From Alphaproteobacteria bacterium (GTDB lineage Bacteria > Pseudomonadota > Alphaproteobacteria > Micavibrionales > UBA2020): a DNA stretch of 37,455 nt. Where the stretch lies: the NCBI GenBank assembly GCA_028817795.1, contig JAPPOU010000129.1, positions 1-37,455 on the forward strand, given 5' to 3'. The stretch's first letter is position 1, and each line of letters begins with the position of its first letter. The notes beneath the pieces were generated by a model. It saw nothing but the letters and a program-made list of their open reading frames with translations, was not told the origin of the DNA and ran no database searches. The position numbers and the translations under genes were made by a program. Shown here one piece after another: positions 1 to 9,149 of the stretch.

Positions 1-4
1 CGAT

Positions 5-1141
5 ATGCTATTGGCCGGCCTTATCTTTTTCGTTGTGGGCGGGCTGTGCATTGTCATCTGGTATATTTTCCAAACCGAATTGAAAGACGCCATCCGCTGG
101 ATACGCTGGGCCGAAACGTGGGTGACAAAACTTGTCGTGGGTGACGATTACACCGTCGCGACCGAGGCCGGCAGCTATACGCTCAAACAATGGCGCACAT
201 TCTTGCATGACACGCCGGGCGATAAATTTCCCAAGGAATTTATCGTTTATTTCAGCGAAGCCATCGTGCCGCCGCTGCGCCCTTATATGGCGGGCATTGT
301 AGGCGTCATGGCCATTATCATCATGTTCTTTGGCCCCGGCGCGCAATACCGCCGCAGCCTGAATTTGGAAACGCTGATGCGCGAACAGGCGCGCAGCTTT
401 CCATCGATCTACCCCTTTATCAAATTCAACCCCTTGAAAATGCCGTTCCGCCCGCCGGGGCAGCCGGTAATTTCCCCGCTGCCGCTGTTTTCCGAGGCCC
501 TGTCGCCCGAAGAATGGCTGGCGTTCAACGAAGTGCCCGTGCAGGGCAATAACATCGAACCAAACAAGGCATGGGAAGCCATGGTCAAGCAATTGGGGAA
601 ACGGTGGGAAGGCCCACTCAAGCTTCCCCTTCACGCGCAGGGGCTTTATGCCGCCTTTGCCCTGAAACACGTGCGCAAGCGCAAGGACAGTGAAGCGCTT
701 TTGGATGAAATGTCGATGTGCTGGTCGCCTGAAAAAGGGTTTCGCCCCTCGGCCAAGCTGAAATCAAAAATCAGGTCGGTCATCAAAGACCCGAAAACAG
801 GCGGAAAGATACGGGAATACGCCGACAAGCATGCTTTTGAAACAACGGCCCTGTTGCGCTGCCTGAACCGCGCGCGGGAGGAAGGCGGCGTTCTGGCACC
901 TGCGCAGTTTTTATGGCTCAGGGGACAAGACCGCACGCTGTGGTATCCCTTAAACAACCTTGGCCGCAAATCATACCACGCGGAAGCGGCGGGCGCTTTG
1001 GTGCATTACACCAACGAGCTGATTGCCGGACAAAAAATCCCGACGCCACGGTTTGACGGCATCATCAAAGGGCTGGAAGAATATTTGAAAACAGGCATCA
1101 CTTTGCCGCCGCTGGAAAAAAGCGGGCGGAAAAGCGCCTGA
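5..1141 (+). CDS. icmP: IcmP/DotM-like type IVB secretion protein (probably 5'-truncated by the window edge)
   Basis: 378-aa ORF with N-terminal TM segments and a soluble C-terminal domain, located directly before an IcmO/DotL-like ATPase as in Dot/Icm loci. The frame is open to the window edge, so the true start may lie upstream. Confidence 0.7.
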   Translation: MLLAGLIFFVVGGLCIVIWYIFQTELKDAIRWIRWAETWVTKLVVGDDYTVATEAGSYTLKQWRTFLHDTPGDKFPKEFIVYFSEAIVPPLRPYMAGIVGVMAIIIMFFGPGAQYRRSLNLETLMREQARSFPSIYPFIKFNPLKMPFRPPGQPVISPLPLFSEALSPEEWLAFNEVPVQGNNIEPNKAWEAMVKQLGKRWEGPLKLPLHAQGLYAAFALKHVRKRKDSEALLDEMSMCWSPEKGFRPSAKLKSKIRSVIKDPKTGGKIREYADKHAFETTALLRCLNRAREEGGVLAPAQFLWLRGQDRTLWYPLNNLGRKSYHAEAAGALVHYTNELIAGQKIPTPRFDGIIKGLEEYLKTGITLPPLEKSGRKSA

Positions 1142-1156
1142 CCGGAGCATGACGAC

Positions 1157-1627
1157 ATGAAAAAGAACACGACAGAAGCAAAAGTCACCGATGGCGCATT
1201 AATTGTATCCGTTGCCAACGAAAACGCGCCCAAAATCTGGCGCACGGATATTACCCATGCCAATACGGCCACTTTTGAATTACAAGACAGAGACGATGGC
1301 GAAACAGCGCTGGTCATGCGCGGCGGCGACAATACGGAAGACGTATACGTTTTTGCCGACAGGGCGCTGGCGCTGTCCGCGCTTTACACTGTGCAAGCCG
1401 CCCTGTTCGCGGGCGATACGGCACGAAACGCGCCCACTGCGGCAAAGAAAAAGGGAAGCTTATTCTTTAGCGCCATCAAGGCCGTGTTGGTCATGGGGGC
1501 TATTTTCGTCCTCCTGGTCTTTGGCGTTGTTAAGTTCTTTCCGCGTCCCGCGAAACACCCGCTCACGCCAACCACCAGCAGCCAGAGCGGGCCGGTACCG
1601 GCAGAACAGCTTTTCGGGGGGCGGTAA
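1157..1627 (+). CDS. Uncharacterised single-TM protein between icmP-like and icmO-like genes
   Basis: 156-aa ORF with GGAG upstream of the ATG. One hydrophobic segment (AIKAVLVMGAIFVLLVFGVVKFF) followed by a short Pro/Ser/Thr-rich tail. Confidence 0.75.
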   Translation: MKKNTTEAKVTDGALIVSVANENAPKIWRTDITHANTATFELQDRDDGETALVMRGGDNTEDVYVFADRALALSALYTVQAALFAGDTARNAPTAAKKKGSLFFSAIKAVLVMGAIFVLLVFGVVKFFPRPAKHPLTPTTSSQSGPVPAEQLFGGR

Positions 1628-1641
1628 GCAGCGGTTTATCC

Positions 1642-4035
1642 ATGGCGTTAAAATCAAAATACCAGTTTAAAACGGAACAAACCCTAAGGGACGCACGCCC
1701 TTGGACCATCCGTTTTCTGGATGGCGCCAAGGAACCCTCCAGCGCCATGCTGTTCATGACGATGGCCGTCGTCAGCATGTTTGCCCACCCTTTGACGATT
1801 TTACTGTCCGACCTCACCTTCCTGATCTGCGTCCTCTATTTTATCTGGCTGATGACGCGCAAGGTGGGGCTTCCCTTTCGCCTGCCCAAAAGCGCGAACA
1901 GAGTCGACCCCAATTACAAGCGCCCGGATGGAAAATTCGGCCAGGCCGACGGCATCCTTTATCTTGGCAACGATTCCGAAACGGGCGAGGAAATATGGTT
2001 CACCAACTCAGACGCCCGGACGCACTGCCTCTACCTTGGAACAACCGGTGCCGGTAAGACAGAAGGCCTGAAATCATATGCCACCAACGCCCTGTGCTGG
2101 GCATCGGGCTTTATTTATATTGATGGTAAGGCCGATACGGGGCTGTGGTCCACTATATCTGCGCAGGCCCGTCGCTTTGGGCGTGACGATGACCTTCTTA
2201 TCATGAACTACATGACGGGGAACGCATCAGGACGCGTGCCGTCCAACACGCTGAACCCGTTTTCGAGCGGTTCGGCATCGTACCTGACAAACATGCTGAC
2301 CTCGCTCATGCCGGATTCGGGCGGCGACAACGCGATGTGGAAGGAACGCGCGGTCTCCCTTGTATCATCCATCCTGCCCTGCCTTGTCTACAAGCGCGAA
2401 AAACAGAATATGCCGCTGTCCATCGGCGTTATCCGGACCTTCCTGACCATGAAGGCCGTCATTCAACTAGCCCGCGACAAAAACGTGCCCGCACACCTGC
2501 GCGAAGGCGTGCAGGCTTACCTGAACGAACTGCCGGGCTATGTCGACGAAGCCTTTGATGACAACGGCGATGAAAAACCGGGGCCGGACGGCAGCATTCC
2601 CGATACGCAAACACCGCGCCAGCAGCATGGCTACCTTTCCATGCAGTTCACGCGCTCCATGCAATCGTTGGGCGATGACTACGGCTTTATTTTTGACACG
2701 CAAGCGGCAGACATCGATATTCTGGACGTGGTCTTACAGCGCCGCATCCTCATCGTTCTTATCCCGGCGCTGGAAAAATCGGGCGATGAAACGGCAAACC
2801 TTGGTAAAATTATTTCATCCACCCTCAAAGGCATGATGGGTGCAACGCTGGGGAATACGGTTGAAGGGGATACGGCCACCGCGATTGAAAACAAGCCCAC
2901 GAACTCCCCCACCCCTTACATCGCGATCTTTGACGAGGTTGGTTACTATACAGCCGCCGGTATGGCGGTGATGGCAGCACAGGCCCGTTCGCTTGGCTTC
3001 TCCCTTGTTTTCGCAGGGCAGGATTTGCCCGCCCTTGAAAAACGGGTAAAGGAAGAAGCGCGGTCCATCACTGCGAACTGCAACATTAAATTGTTCGGCA
3101 AGCTTGAAGACCCCACGCAGACAAAAGACTTTTTTGAAAAAACCGTCGGTGTCGCGACCGTGACCGAAGTTTCCGGCTTTGCGCGGATGGGGGGCGGCAA
3201 AAGCTATGCCGATTCCAACAACGTCACGCTAAAACAACAGGCCCGCGCCACCTATGATTCCCTGCGCGGCTTTACAGAGGGGCAGGCTATTTGTGCCTTT
3301 GGCAAAAACGTTCAGGAAATGCGCGTTTATTTCTCGAACATCGGTGATGCCAAGGCGATGCGCGTGCACCGCTTCCTGCCTATCCCGCCGCCATCCGAAG
3401 AAGCGCTGGAAAGCCTGCGCAGCGTCGATTCCGTTCTGACGCGCCTTCGCAACCCGAAATGGCGGGCAGATGCACAACCGACACCGCCTGCCAAAGACAT
3501 CACGGCCATGGTCGATGGCTTTAAACTGGCCCGCAGCGCCAAAACAGGTCTGGTCGAAAGCGGCATTCTAGCCATCGCCGCCGTTGCCGAAGCGCATGGC
3601 ACGATTACCCCCGAAGACGCCACGGCAGAACCGCCGCCTGTCGAAGACAAAGCGCCTGAAGTCAATATTGAACAAGAAATCACCGCCGCCCGTGAAATTC
3701 ACGCCAAGACGGAAGAAGCAGGCCCGATGAGCTGGATGAACATCATCGGCGGCGATGAGAGCATGTTGCCCGAACAACAGCGCGTTGACCCACCTGTGAC
3801 AGAAGCCGAGGCAGAGGCCCGCGCAACACAACCACAACAAGACGATGTTCCTTCATTCCTGCAACCGGCAGAGGATACATCTCTTACGCAAGAAGAGCCA
3901 GCAGCACCGACTGTATCACCTGCAGACCAGGCCCTGGCCGACAAGGTTGTACAAGAAACCATGGGCCGCTCACCATTGAGCTGGATGGACATTATCGGCG
4001 CGGATGCCGCAGCAGAGGGCGACAACAAGGAATAG
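1642..4035 (+). CDS. icmO: IcmO/DotL-like type IV secretion coupling ATPase (VirD4/TraD superfamily)
   Basis: 797 aa. N-terminal TM segments, Walker A LGTTGAGKTEGLK, Walker B-like YIAIFDEVGYY, and an acidic/proline-rich C-terminal tail. Confidence 0.88.
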   Translation: MALKSKYQFKTEQTLRDARPWTIRFLDGAKEPSSAMLFMTMAVVSMFAHPLTILLSDLTFLICVLYFIWLMTRKVGLPFRLPKSANRVDPNYKRPDGKFGQADGILYLGNDSETGEEIWFTNSDARTHCLYLGTTGAGKTEGLKSYATNALCWASGFIYIDGKADTGLWSTISAQARRFGRDDDLLIMNYMTGNASGRVPSNTLNPFSSGSASYLTNMLTSLMPDSGGDNAMWKERAVSLVSSILPCLVYKREKQNMPLSIGVIRTFLTMKAVIQLARDKNVPAHLREGVQAYLNELPGYVDEAFDDNGDEKPGPDGSIPDTQTPRQQHGYLSMQFTRSMQSLGDDYGFIFDTQAADIDILDVVLQRRILIVLIPALEKSGDETANLGKIISSTLKGMMGATLGNTVEGDTATAIENKPTNSPTPYIAIFDEVGYYTAAGMAVMAAQARSLGFSLVFAGQDLPALEKRVKEEARSITANCNIKLFGKLEDPTQTKDFFEKTVGVATVTEVSGFARMGGGKSYADSNNVTLKQQARATYDSLRGFTEGQAICAFGKNVQEMRVYFSNIGDAKAMRVHRFLPIPPPSEEALESLRSVDSVLTRLRNPKWRADAQPTPPAKDITAMVDGFKLARSAKTGLVESGILAIAAVAEAHGTITPEDATAEPPPVEDKAPEVNIEQEITAAREIHAKTEEAGPMSWMNIIGGDESMLPEQQRVDPPVTEAEAEARATQPQQDDVPSFLQPAEDTSLTQEEPAAPTVSPADQALADKVVQETMGRSPLSWMDIIGADAAAEGDNKE

Positions 4036-4041
4036 AACCAA

Positions 4042-4377
4042 ATGCGGTTTCTCAATACGCTCAGCAAAGTTTTGATACTCGTGCCCATCACAATGCTGGG
4101 GTTTGACTTGGTCAAGGGCTGGTTCGTTCACGCCAAGCTTGAAATTCGTCCATTCAAGGAATGGTGGCTATCACTCAGCCCGGATACGCTTGACAGTGGA
4201 AAGAGCTTTCTTCTCAAAATACTCTCCCCCAAGGGGGTTGACACCATCATGGAAACAGCCGGGCCGCTTGTCATGATTGCGCTGCCTATCACCATTTACT
4301 TGCTGTATCGCATCACCTTTGCATTGGGTATCGGGCGCGGCGGCAGCGATTCCTTCAAATACAAATCACGTCACTGA
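4042..4377 (+). CDS. Small membrane protein (about 2 TM) at the end of the T4BSS gene run
   Basis: 111-aa ORF starting 6 nt after the icmO-like stop. Hydrophobic segments at both ends. No family recognised. Confidence 0.7.
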   Translation: MRFLNTLSKVLILVPITMLGFDLVKGWFVHAKLEIRPFKEWWLSLSPDTLDSGKSFLLKILSPKGVDTIMETAGPLVMIALPITIYLLYRITFALGIGRGGSDSFKYKSRH

Positions 4378-4952
4378 TCGATATCGCGCCATCTATACGC
4401 ATGCAGGATATTCGGGTCTTGGCCTGTGGGTATTTTGCCAAAAAGCTTATTACGGTTTGTCTTCACAGAGAAAACGCCGCCTTCGTTAAAACGTTTCTGC
4501 AGCGTATCGGCATCTTGTTGTGTTTTGCCCATCATGATTGACGGTTCATTCACAAAACGTCCCTTGTCCGTATCGACGTAGTAGGCCTCAACTTCGCGGC
4601 GGCATTCCTGCCCAGCTGTTTCAGCAACGCGTTCTTTCAACGTGGAATCTGCGGCTTTCCCTTTTTCCGGCTTATCCGGCGCATGGGAGACTTCTATTGT
4701 CCGCTCGCAGACTTCATTGAAAACGCTTTTCGCGGCGCCGGGCTTAACTGTGATGTAGGTATCATAGGGGCCGACCGTTTCATTCTCATAAACGTAAGCG
4801 CCACCTAAAACCAGCGCGCCGCCACCTGCTGCGATCAAACCCCACTTTTTAAAAAAGCCCATCTTTTTTTTCTTTGGCTTTTCTTTTTCCGGTAACTTGT
4901 AGGGGTTAAGAATATCGTCATCCTGTTTCTTCTTCTTTTTTTTCCAAAACAT
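4371..4952 (-). CDS. Uncharacterised single-TM protein with a very basic N-terminus
   Basis: 193-aa ORF with AAGGAG upstream of the ATG. Lys-rich N-terminus then TM (WGLIAAGGGALVLGGAYVY). Convergent, with a 7-nt tail overlap with the preceding gene. Confidence 0.75.
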   Translation of the reverse strand: MFWKKKKKKQDDDILNPYKLPEKEKPKKKKMGFFKKWGLIAAGGGALVLGGAYVYENETVGPYDTYITVKPGAAKSVFNEVCERTIEVSHAPDKPEKGKAADSTLKERVAETAGQECRREVEAYYVDTDKGRFVNEPSIMMGKTQQDADTLQKRFNEGGVFSVKTNRNKLFGKIPTGQDPNILHAYRWRDIDQ

Positions 4953-5114
4953 CCCAGACTCCTTCTAAACAAAGGCAACCACAGGCCTTTCATGTAAAAA
5001 CTGTTCCATAGTCTAGGGAGTGGCAACACAACTGTCCACAAGGAATCTTTTTACATTATGTCATTATTGTAGCACAAACAGTCGCATCAACAGGACACGG
5101 CGAACACACCGTGA

Positions 5115-5741
5115 CTATCTGGCACGCTTGGGAGCGTCAGGAGCACCGCCTTTTGGCGTCACACCCTTGTCGCGTGTCTGGTGCGTATGCTCTGCTTCCA
5201 AAAACTTTTTAAGTTCCTGATTGCCATGCCCCTGTCTCAAAGCGACGTTTTCTTCACGCACGCCGTTGTGCCTCTTGAATGAAAGGGAGCACGTCGCATC
5301 AGAAGCAGTCGTCAAATTCACTTGAAATACGCCATCTTTTGGCGAAAGCTGTTGTACCAGACGCAACGCACGCTCCAGTTTCAATATTTCATCCTGGGAT
5401 GCGCTGCCCGTAACCGGACTCTTGCTGATGCTCGCGCGGTTTTTTGCGACAGCTTTTGCAATATCGCGCACACTTCCCTTTATAAAAGTCGAATCGGCCC
5501 CACGTTTCAATTCCAGAACCGGCCCTTTTAACAACTTGCCTTTACTATCAAGCGCAGTCCCAAAATGAACAGCAAAGTGCTGATGGTCTTTGTTTTTTCC
5601 ATGGCGCTTTACTTCCGCCTTTCTTTCTGCCGCTGAAAGCTTCGTCTCCGGGGCATAAACCTCCCGGACGACCTTCAGGGCCTCGGAAACATCCATCGGC
5701 TCAGGCGCGGCACTCTTCGTGAAAAAACTCAACAAACCCAT
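5115..5741 (-). CDS. Uncharacterised soluble protein
   Basis: ORF track 5115..5756. The ATG at 5741 (MGLLSFF...) is preferred because GAGGAGG lies just upstream. No family recognised. Confidence 0.7.
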   Translation of the reverse strand: MGLLSFFTKSAAPEPMDVSEALKVVREVYAPETKLSAAERKAEVKRHGKNKDHQHFAVHFGTALDSKGKLLKGPVLELKRGADSTFIKGSVRDIAKAVAKNRASISKSPVTGSASQDEILKLERALRLVQQLSPKDGVFQVNLTTASDATCSLSFKRHNGVREENVALRQGHGNQELKKFLEAEHTHQTRDKGVTPKGGAPDAPKRAR

Positions 5742-5933
5742 TTTACCCCTCCTCACCCCTACTATTTAGAAGGCGTGTTATCGCATAAACAGTTATGTTA
5801 ATGATAATACGGCACGGGAAAAAACACAACCCTGAAAGGAAAATGGTATATATATCAAATGGATACAGGCACGCAAACGGAACGGACGCCCGTTACCGTC
5901 AACGAGTCTAAAACTATTGGAAATATCGCGGTT

Positions 5934-6425
5934 TCAACCTTCGCCGGCAGCAAGCGTTAACGAACCTGTTCCCATTTGCGCGCTCCAGAATTCCTCCAGA
6001 TCGCGCAGAACATGGTTCATGCTTTCAAGACGGGAATCGCCAAGACCGGCAGATTCCAAAAGGCCTTCGTGCTTTTTGTAAAGGCCCGTCAGCGCATCGT
6101 TCAGCTTGCGACCTTTTTCCGAGAGGCGCACGCGCACCGAGCGCTTGTCATGAATAGAGCGTTCCTGCAGCAAATAGCCGTTTTCAACCATTTTCTTGAC
6201 GTTATACGACACGTTCGAGCCAAGGTAGTAACCGCGCACAGTCAACTCGCCCACCGTCAATTCATCTGTGCCGATGTTGTGCAGGATCATGCTCTGAATG
6301 TTGTTGATATCAAGAATGTTTGCACGCTCCAGCTCGACCTTCAGCACGTCCAGAAACTGGCGGTGCAGGCGTTCGATCAGGTTAATGGCGTCATAGTATG
6401 GCGTCGTCAAAGGATACCCCCTCAT
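5934..6425 (-). CDS. MarR-family winged-helix transcriptional regulator, LdtR-like
   Basis: ELTVGELTVRGYYLGSNVSYNVKKMVENGYLLQERSIHDKRSVRVRLSEKG matches the MarR wHTH pattern and resembles alphaproteobacterial LdtR. Confidence 0.85.
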   Translation of the reverse strand: MRGYPLTTPYYDAINLIERLHRQFLDVLKVELERANILDINNIQSMILHNIGTDELTVGELTVRGYYLGSNVSYNVKKMVENGYLLQERSIHDKRSVRVRLSEKGRKLNDALTGLYKKHEGLLESAGLGDSRLESMNHVLRDLEEFWSAQMGTGSLTLAAGEG

Positions 6426-6475
6426 TGTTCTACGTTCATATTACAAGATAAAGAAAACGTTTCAAAGCATTTGTC

Positions 6476-6491
6476 AGCATACCAGTATGCT
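6476..6491. promoter_or_regulatory. Perfect 16-bp palindromic candidate operator upstream of the MarR-family gene
   Basis: AGCATAC-CA-GTATGCT: 7-bp perfect arms with a 2-nt spacer, about 50 bp upstream of the MarR-like start. A possible minus-strand promoter TTGAAA-N16-TAATAT lies between palindrome and start. Confidence 0.55.
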
Positions 6492-6513
6492 TATATTATT
6501 TTACGCAATACCC

Positions 6514-7575
6514 CTAAAGCTTGAGTTCTTGCTCCCCAAGGTCTGCAAAATGCGCGCTGACCGTTTCTTCATCCACATCGGACACGTCGCGCGGCACCCA
6601 CTGCGGCTTTTTATCCTTGTCAATCAGGGCGGCCCGAACGCCTTCATAAAAATTGGGGTCCAGCACCCGGCGCTGGCTGATACGGTATTCCATTTGCATG
6701 ACACGCGCAAAATCAAGCTTTTCTCCTTCACGCAACTGGCGCAAGGCGACTTTCAGGCTGACAGGGCATACAGCATAGAGCGCCGCCAATGTCTCTGCCG
6801 CAAAAGCGCTGTCATCGCGTTTCAGGCTTTCAAAAATACCCTCCACCGTATCATGACCAAAACAGCCATCAATCTGCGCCCGGTGCGGCGCAAGAACGGC
6901 ATCCCCTTCCGTGGGCACAGACAGGCTGTCCAAAACCTGCGTGACGGTTTCTTTATCATCACCGCCCCCCCATTCTTGCGTAGAGAGCGTTTCAACCAAA
7001 GTATCAAAACCGGATGATGGCATATAGTGCGTGGCAAATCCGGTATAAATGGAATCAGCCGGGCCGATATGACTGCTGGTTAACGCCAGATAGGTTCCTG
7101 TCTGCCCCGGAAAACGCGGCAAAAAATAACCGCCGCCGATATCGGGAAAAAACCCGATACTGGTTTCCGGCATGGCAAACAACGTATTTTCTGTCGCGAC
7201 ACGATGCGATCCGTGCGCTGAAACGCCAACACCACCGCCCATCGCAATGCCATCAAGCCATGCAATATAGGGCTTTGGGAATTTATGTATCGTATAGTTC
7301 AGCGTATATTCCGCACGGAAAAAATCCCGCGCCAGCGCCGTATTGCCCGATTTAACCTGCAACGCCATATCTTTCACATCGCCGCCCGCGCAAAATGCGC
7401 GACTGCCCGCGCCTGTAATCAGCACGGCATGCACGGTGTCATCAGTGGCCCATGCATCCAGATTATCCTGCATCTCCCCCACCATACCGGGCGTGAGCGC
7501 GTTCAGGGCCTTGGGCCTGTCCAGTGTGATAAGGCCAAGACTGCCGCGCCGTTCAAAAGAAATGTCTGCCATCAT
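6514..7575 (-). CDS. Enoyl-CoA hydratase/isomerase family protein (3-hydroxyisobutyryl-CoA hydrolase-like)
   Basis: Crotonase fold motifs: GAGSRAFCAGGDVKDM, GGGVGVSAHGSHRVATENTLFAMPETSIGFFPDIGGGYFLPR. 353 aa. Confidence 0.9.
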   Translation of the reverse strand: MMADISFERRGSLGLITLDRPKALNALTPGMVGEMQDNLDAWATDDTVHAVLITGAGSRAFCAGGDVKDMALQVKSGNTALARDFFRAEYTLNYTIHKFPKPYIAWLDGIAMGGGVGVSAHGSHRVATENTLFAMPETSIGFFPDIGGGYFLPRFPGQTGTYLALTSSHIGPADSIYTGFATHYMPSSGFDTLVETLSTQEWGGGDDKETVTQVLDSLSVPTEGDAVLAPHRAQIDGCFGHDTVEGIFESLKRDDSAFAAETLAALYAVCPVSLKVALRQLREGEKLDFARVMQMEYRISQRRVLDPNFYEGVRAALIDKDKKPQWVPRDVSDVDEETVSAHFADLGEQELKL

Positions 7576-8792
7576 GCCTTCTTTCTTGTTCTGTTCTTTT
7601 CAAGCTCTGGCAGCGCAAGCCCCGCCACCTCAACAGGTACGCCATCACGCCAATAAACAGGCAAAGACTTGCGGGCCTTGAACGGCACGCCCTCCAGCGC
7701 TCCGGCCCAATCTTCCGAGGGAGAGGCTTCCCCTAAGGCACCAATCATGCAATGCGGCCTGTCTTCCGTAACAGACACGCGGTTATCCCATACCGTACCG
7801 GCTGTGGCGGGCACAGGCGGCGCGCAACTGCCAAACTCGCGGCAAATGACAATACGCTTTTGAAACGGAAAAATCTCACACCCCGCAAGGGTTGTGCCGG
7901 AGAAATTTGGCGCGACAATGCCAGACACAAGATTCCCCAGCGCTGTATGCCCCGGAGGATATTCCTGCGAATAAACACTGTGCAGCGCTCTTTGCAAAAC
8001 ACGTCGCACGGTTTCAAAGGGGTGGGCAGATAGCTTTTGCGCATCCAGAACAGCATAACCTTGGGGCCGCATCTGTACGGCTTCCTGAAAAGCAGCATCC
8101 GCATAAAAATCCAGCGCAGCTTTTGCAGACGCCATCTTTTGCACAGTTCGCGCAAGGCGATCCCCTGTCAATCCTTCGTCTGCCAAAAGCCCCTCAAACC
8201 CGCGCAGGCGGACACGCAGGAACTTTTCATTTTCATTCGATGGGTCATCAAGCCATGCAATACCAGCATCATCACAGACACGCCGCAAATCCGCGCGCGC
8301 AAAAGAAAGGACAGGGCGAATAATAGAAATACCCTCAACAACACGCACAGACGCCATGGCAGCAAGGCCATCGACACCACTGCCTGCAGCAAGACGCATC
8401 CAAAACGTTTCCATCTGGTCTTCAAGGTTATGCCCCAGCGCCAGTGCCGTACAACCATGATCGCGGCAGGCCTGCAGCAGCAGATCATACCGCACCGCGC
8501 GTGCGCGTTCCTGAATATGCGTTTGCGGCTTATCCCCGCGCCAGCGCAAAATATGATGCGCAATGCCGTGGGCTGTTAGAATATCGTGCACCTGCACTGC
8601 TTCCTTGGCAGAGCCGGGGCGCAAACCATGATCGACAGTAAAGGCCACAATATCAGCGCCCCAGTTTTTCAACAAAAGCGCCAGCGCCATGCTATCCCCG
8701 CCGCCTGAAACGGCAACGGCCACGCGCGCGCCGGGCGCAAAACCAAGACAGGACATAGAAGCGGAAAAATCTGCGCGATAATCAGCCGTCAT
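7572..8792 (-). CDS. tilS: tRNA(Ile)-lysidine synthase
   Basis: PP-loop VAVSGGGDSMALALLL, followed by DHGLRPGS and GHNLEDQMETFWMRLAAGSGVDGL. 4-nt overlap with the downstream gene. Confidence 0.93.
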   Translation of the reverse strand: MTADYRADFSASMSCLGFAPGARVAVAVSGGGDSMALALLLKNWGADIVAFTVDHGLRPGSAKEAVQVHDILTAHGIAHHILRWRGDKPQTHIQERARAVRYDLLLQACRDHGCTALALGHNLEDQMETFWMRLAAGSGVDGLAAMASVRVVEGISIIRPVLSFARADLRRVCDDAGIAWLDDPSNENEKFLRVRLRGFEGLLADEGLTGDRLARTVQKMASAKAALDFYADAAFQEAVQMRPQGYAVLDAQKLSAHPFETVRRVLQRALHSVYSQEYPPGHTALGNLVSGIVAPNFSGTTLAGCEIFPFQKRIVICREFGSCAPPVPATAGTVWDNRVSVTEDRPHCMIGALGEASPSEDWAGALEGVPFKARKSLPVYWRDGVPVEVAGLALPELEKNRTRKKA

Positions 8793-9145
8793 GCGCCGTG
8801 AAACCTCGACAGTTCAAATTCGTGCCCGAACGGATCGCGGAAAACGATGGATTTCATGTTATCGTCTTCCAACCCATCCACCACCACCGTGGCCCCAAGG
8901 GATTTGGCGCGGGTGATATAGGCAGGCAACGCGTCATCATCAAATTCGAAAACAGGCACGCAACCAGAGCCTTGTACGGGGTCACCCAGACCATCAGCGC
9001 TCAAAAGACCCAAGCGGATATTGCCGCACATAAATTCTTTCCATGTTTCAAAGTCTTTATGCGGCTGCATGTCCAACAACGCCGCCCAAAAATCGGCAGC
9101 GGCCTTGACGTCCGCAACCTTGAAATAAAGCGTTCTGATTTTCAT
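8789..9145 (-). CDS. VOC/glyoxalase-family protein
   Basis: MKIRTLYFKVADVKAAADFWAALLDM ... VFRDPFGHEFELSRF. The ORF track start at 9163 is less likely than MKIRTLYF at 9145. Confidence 0.85.
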   Translation of the reverse strand: MKIRTLYFKVADVKAAADFWAALLDMQPHKDFETWKEFMCGNIRLGLLSADGLGDPVQGSGCVPVFEFDDDALPAYITRAKSLGATVVVDGLEDDNMKSIVFRDPFGHEFELSRFHGA

Positions 9146-9149
9146 GGCC

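Noticed and set aside
8-670. 220-aa minus-strand ORF opposite icmP-like gene
   Set aside because: Antisense shadow with atypical composition; the plus-strand reading has coherent TM and domain structure.
5976-7017. Plus-strand ORFs of 182 and 176 aa opposite the MarR and crotonase genes
   Set aside because: Opposite strand encodes clear MarR and enoyl-CoA hydratase families; these are coding shadows.
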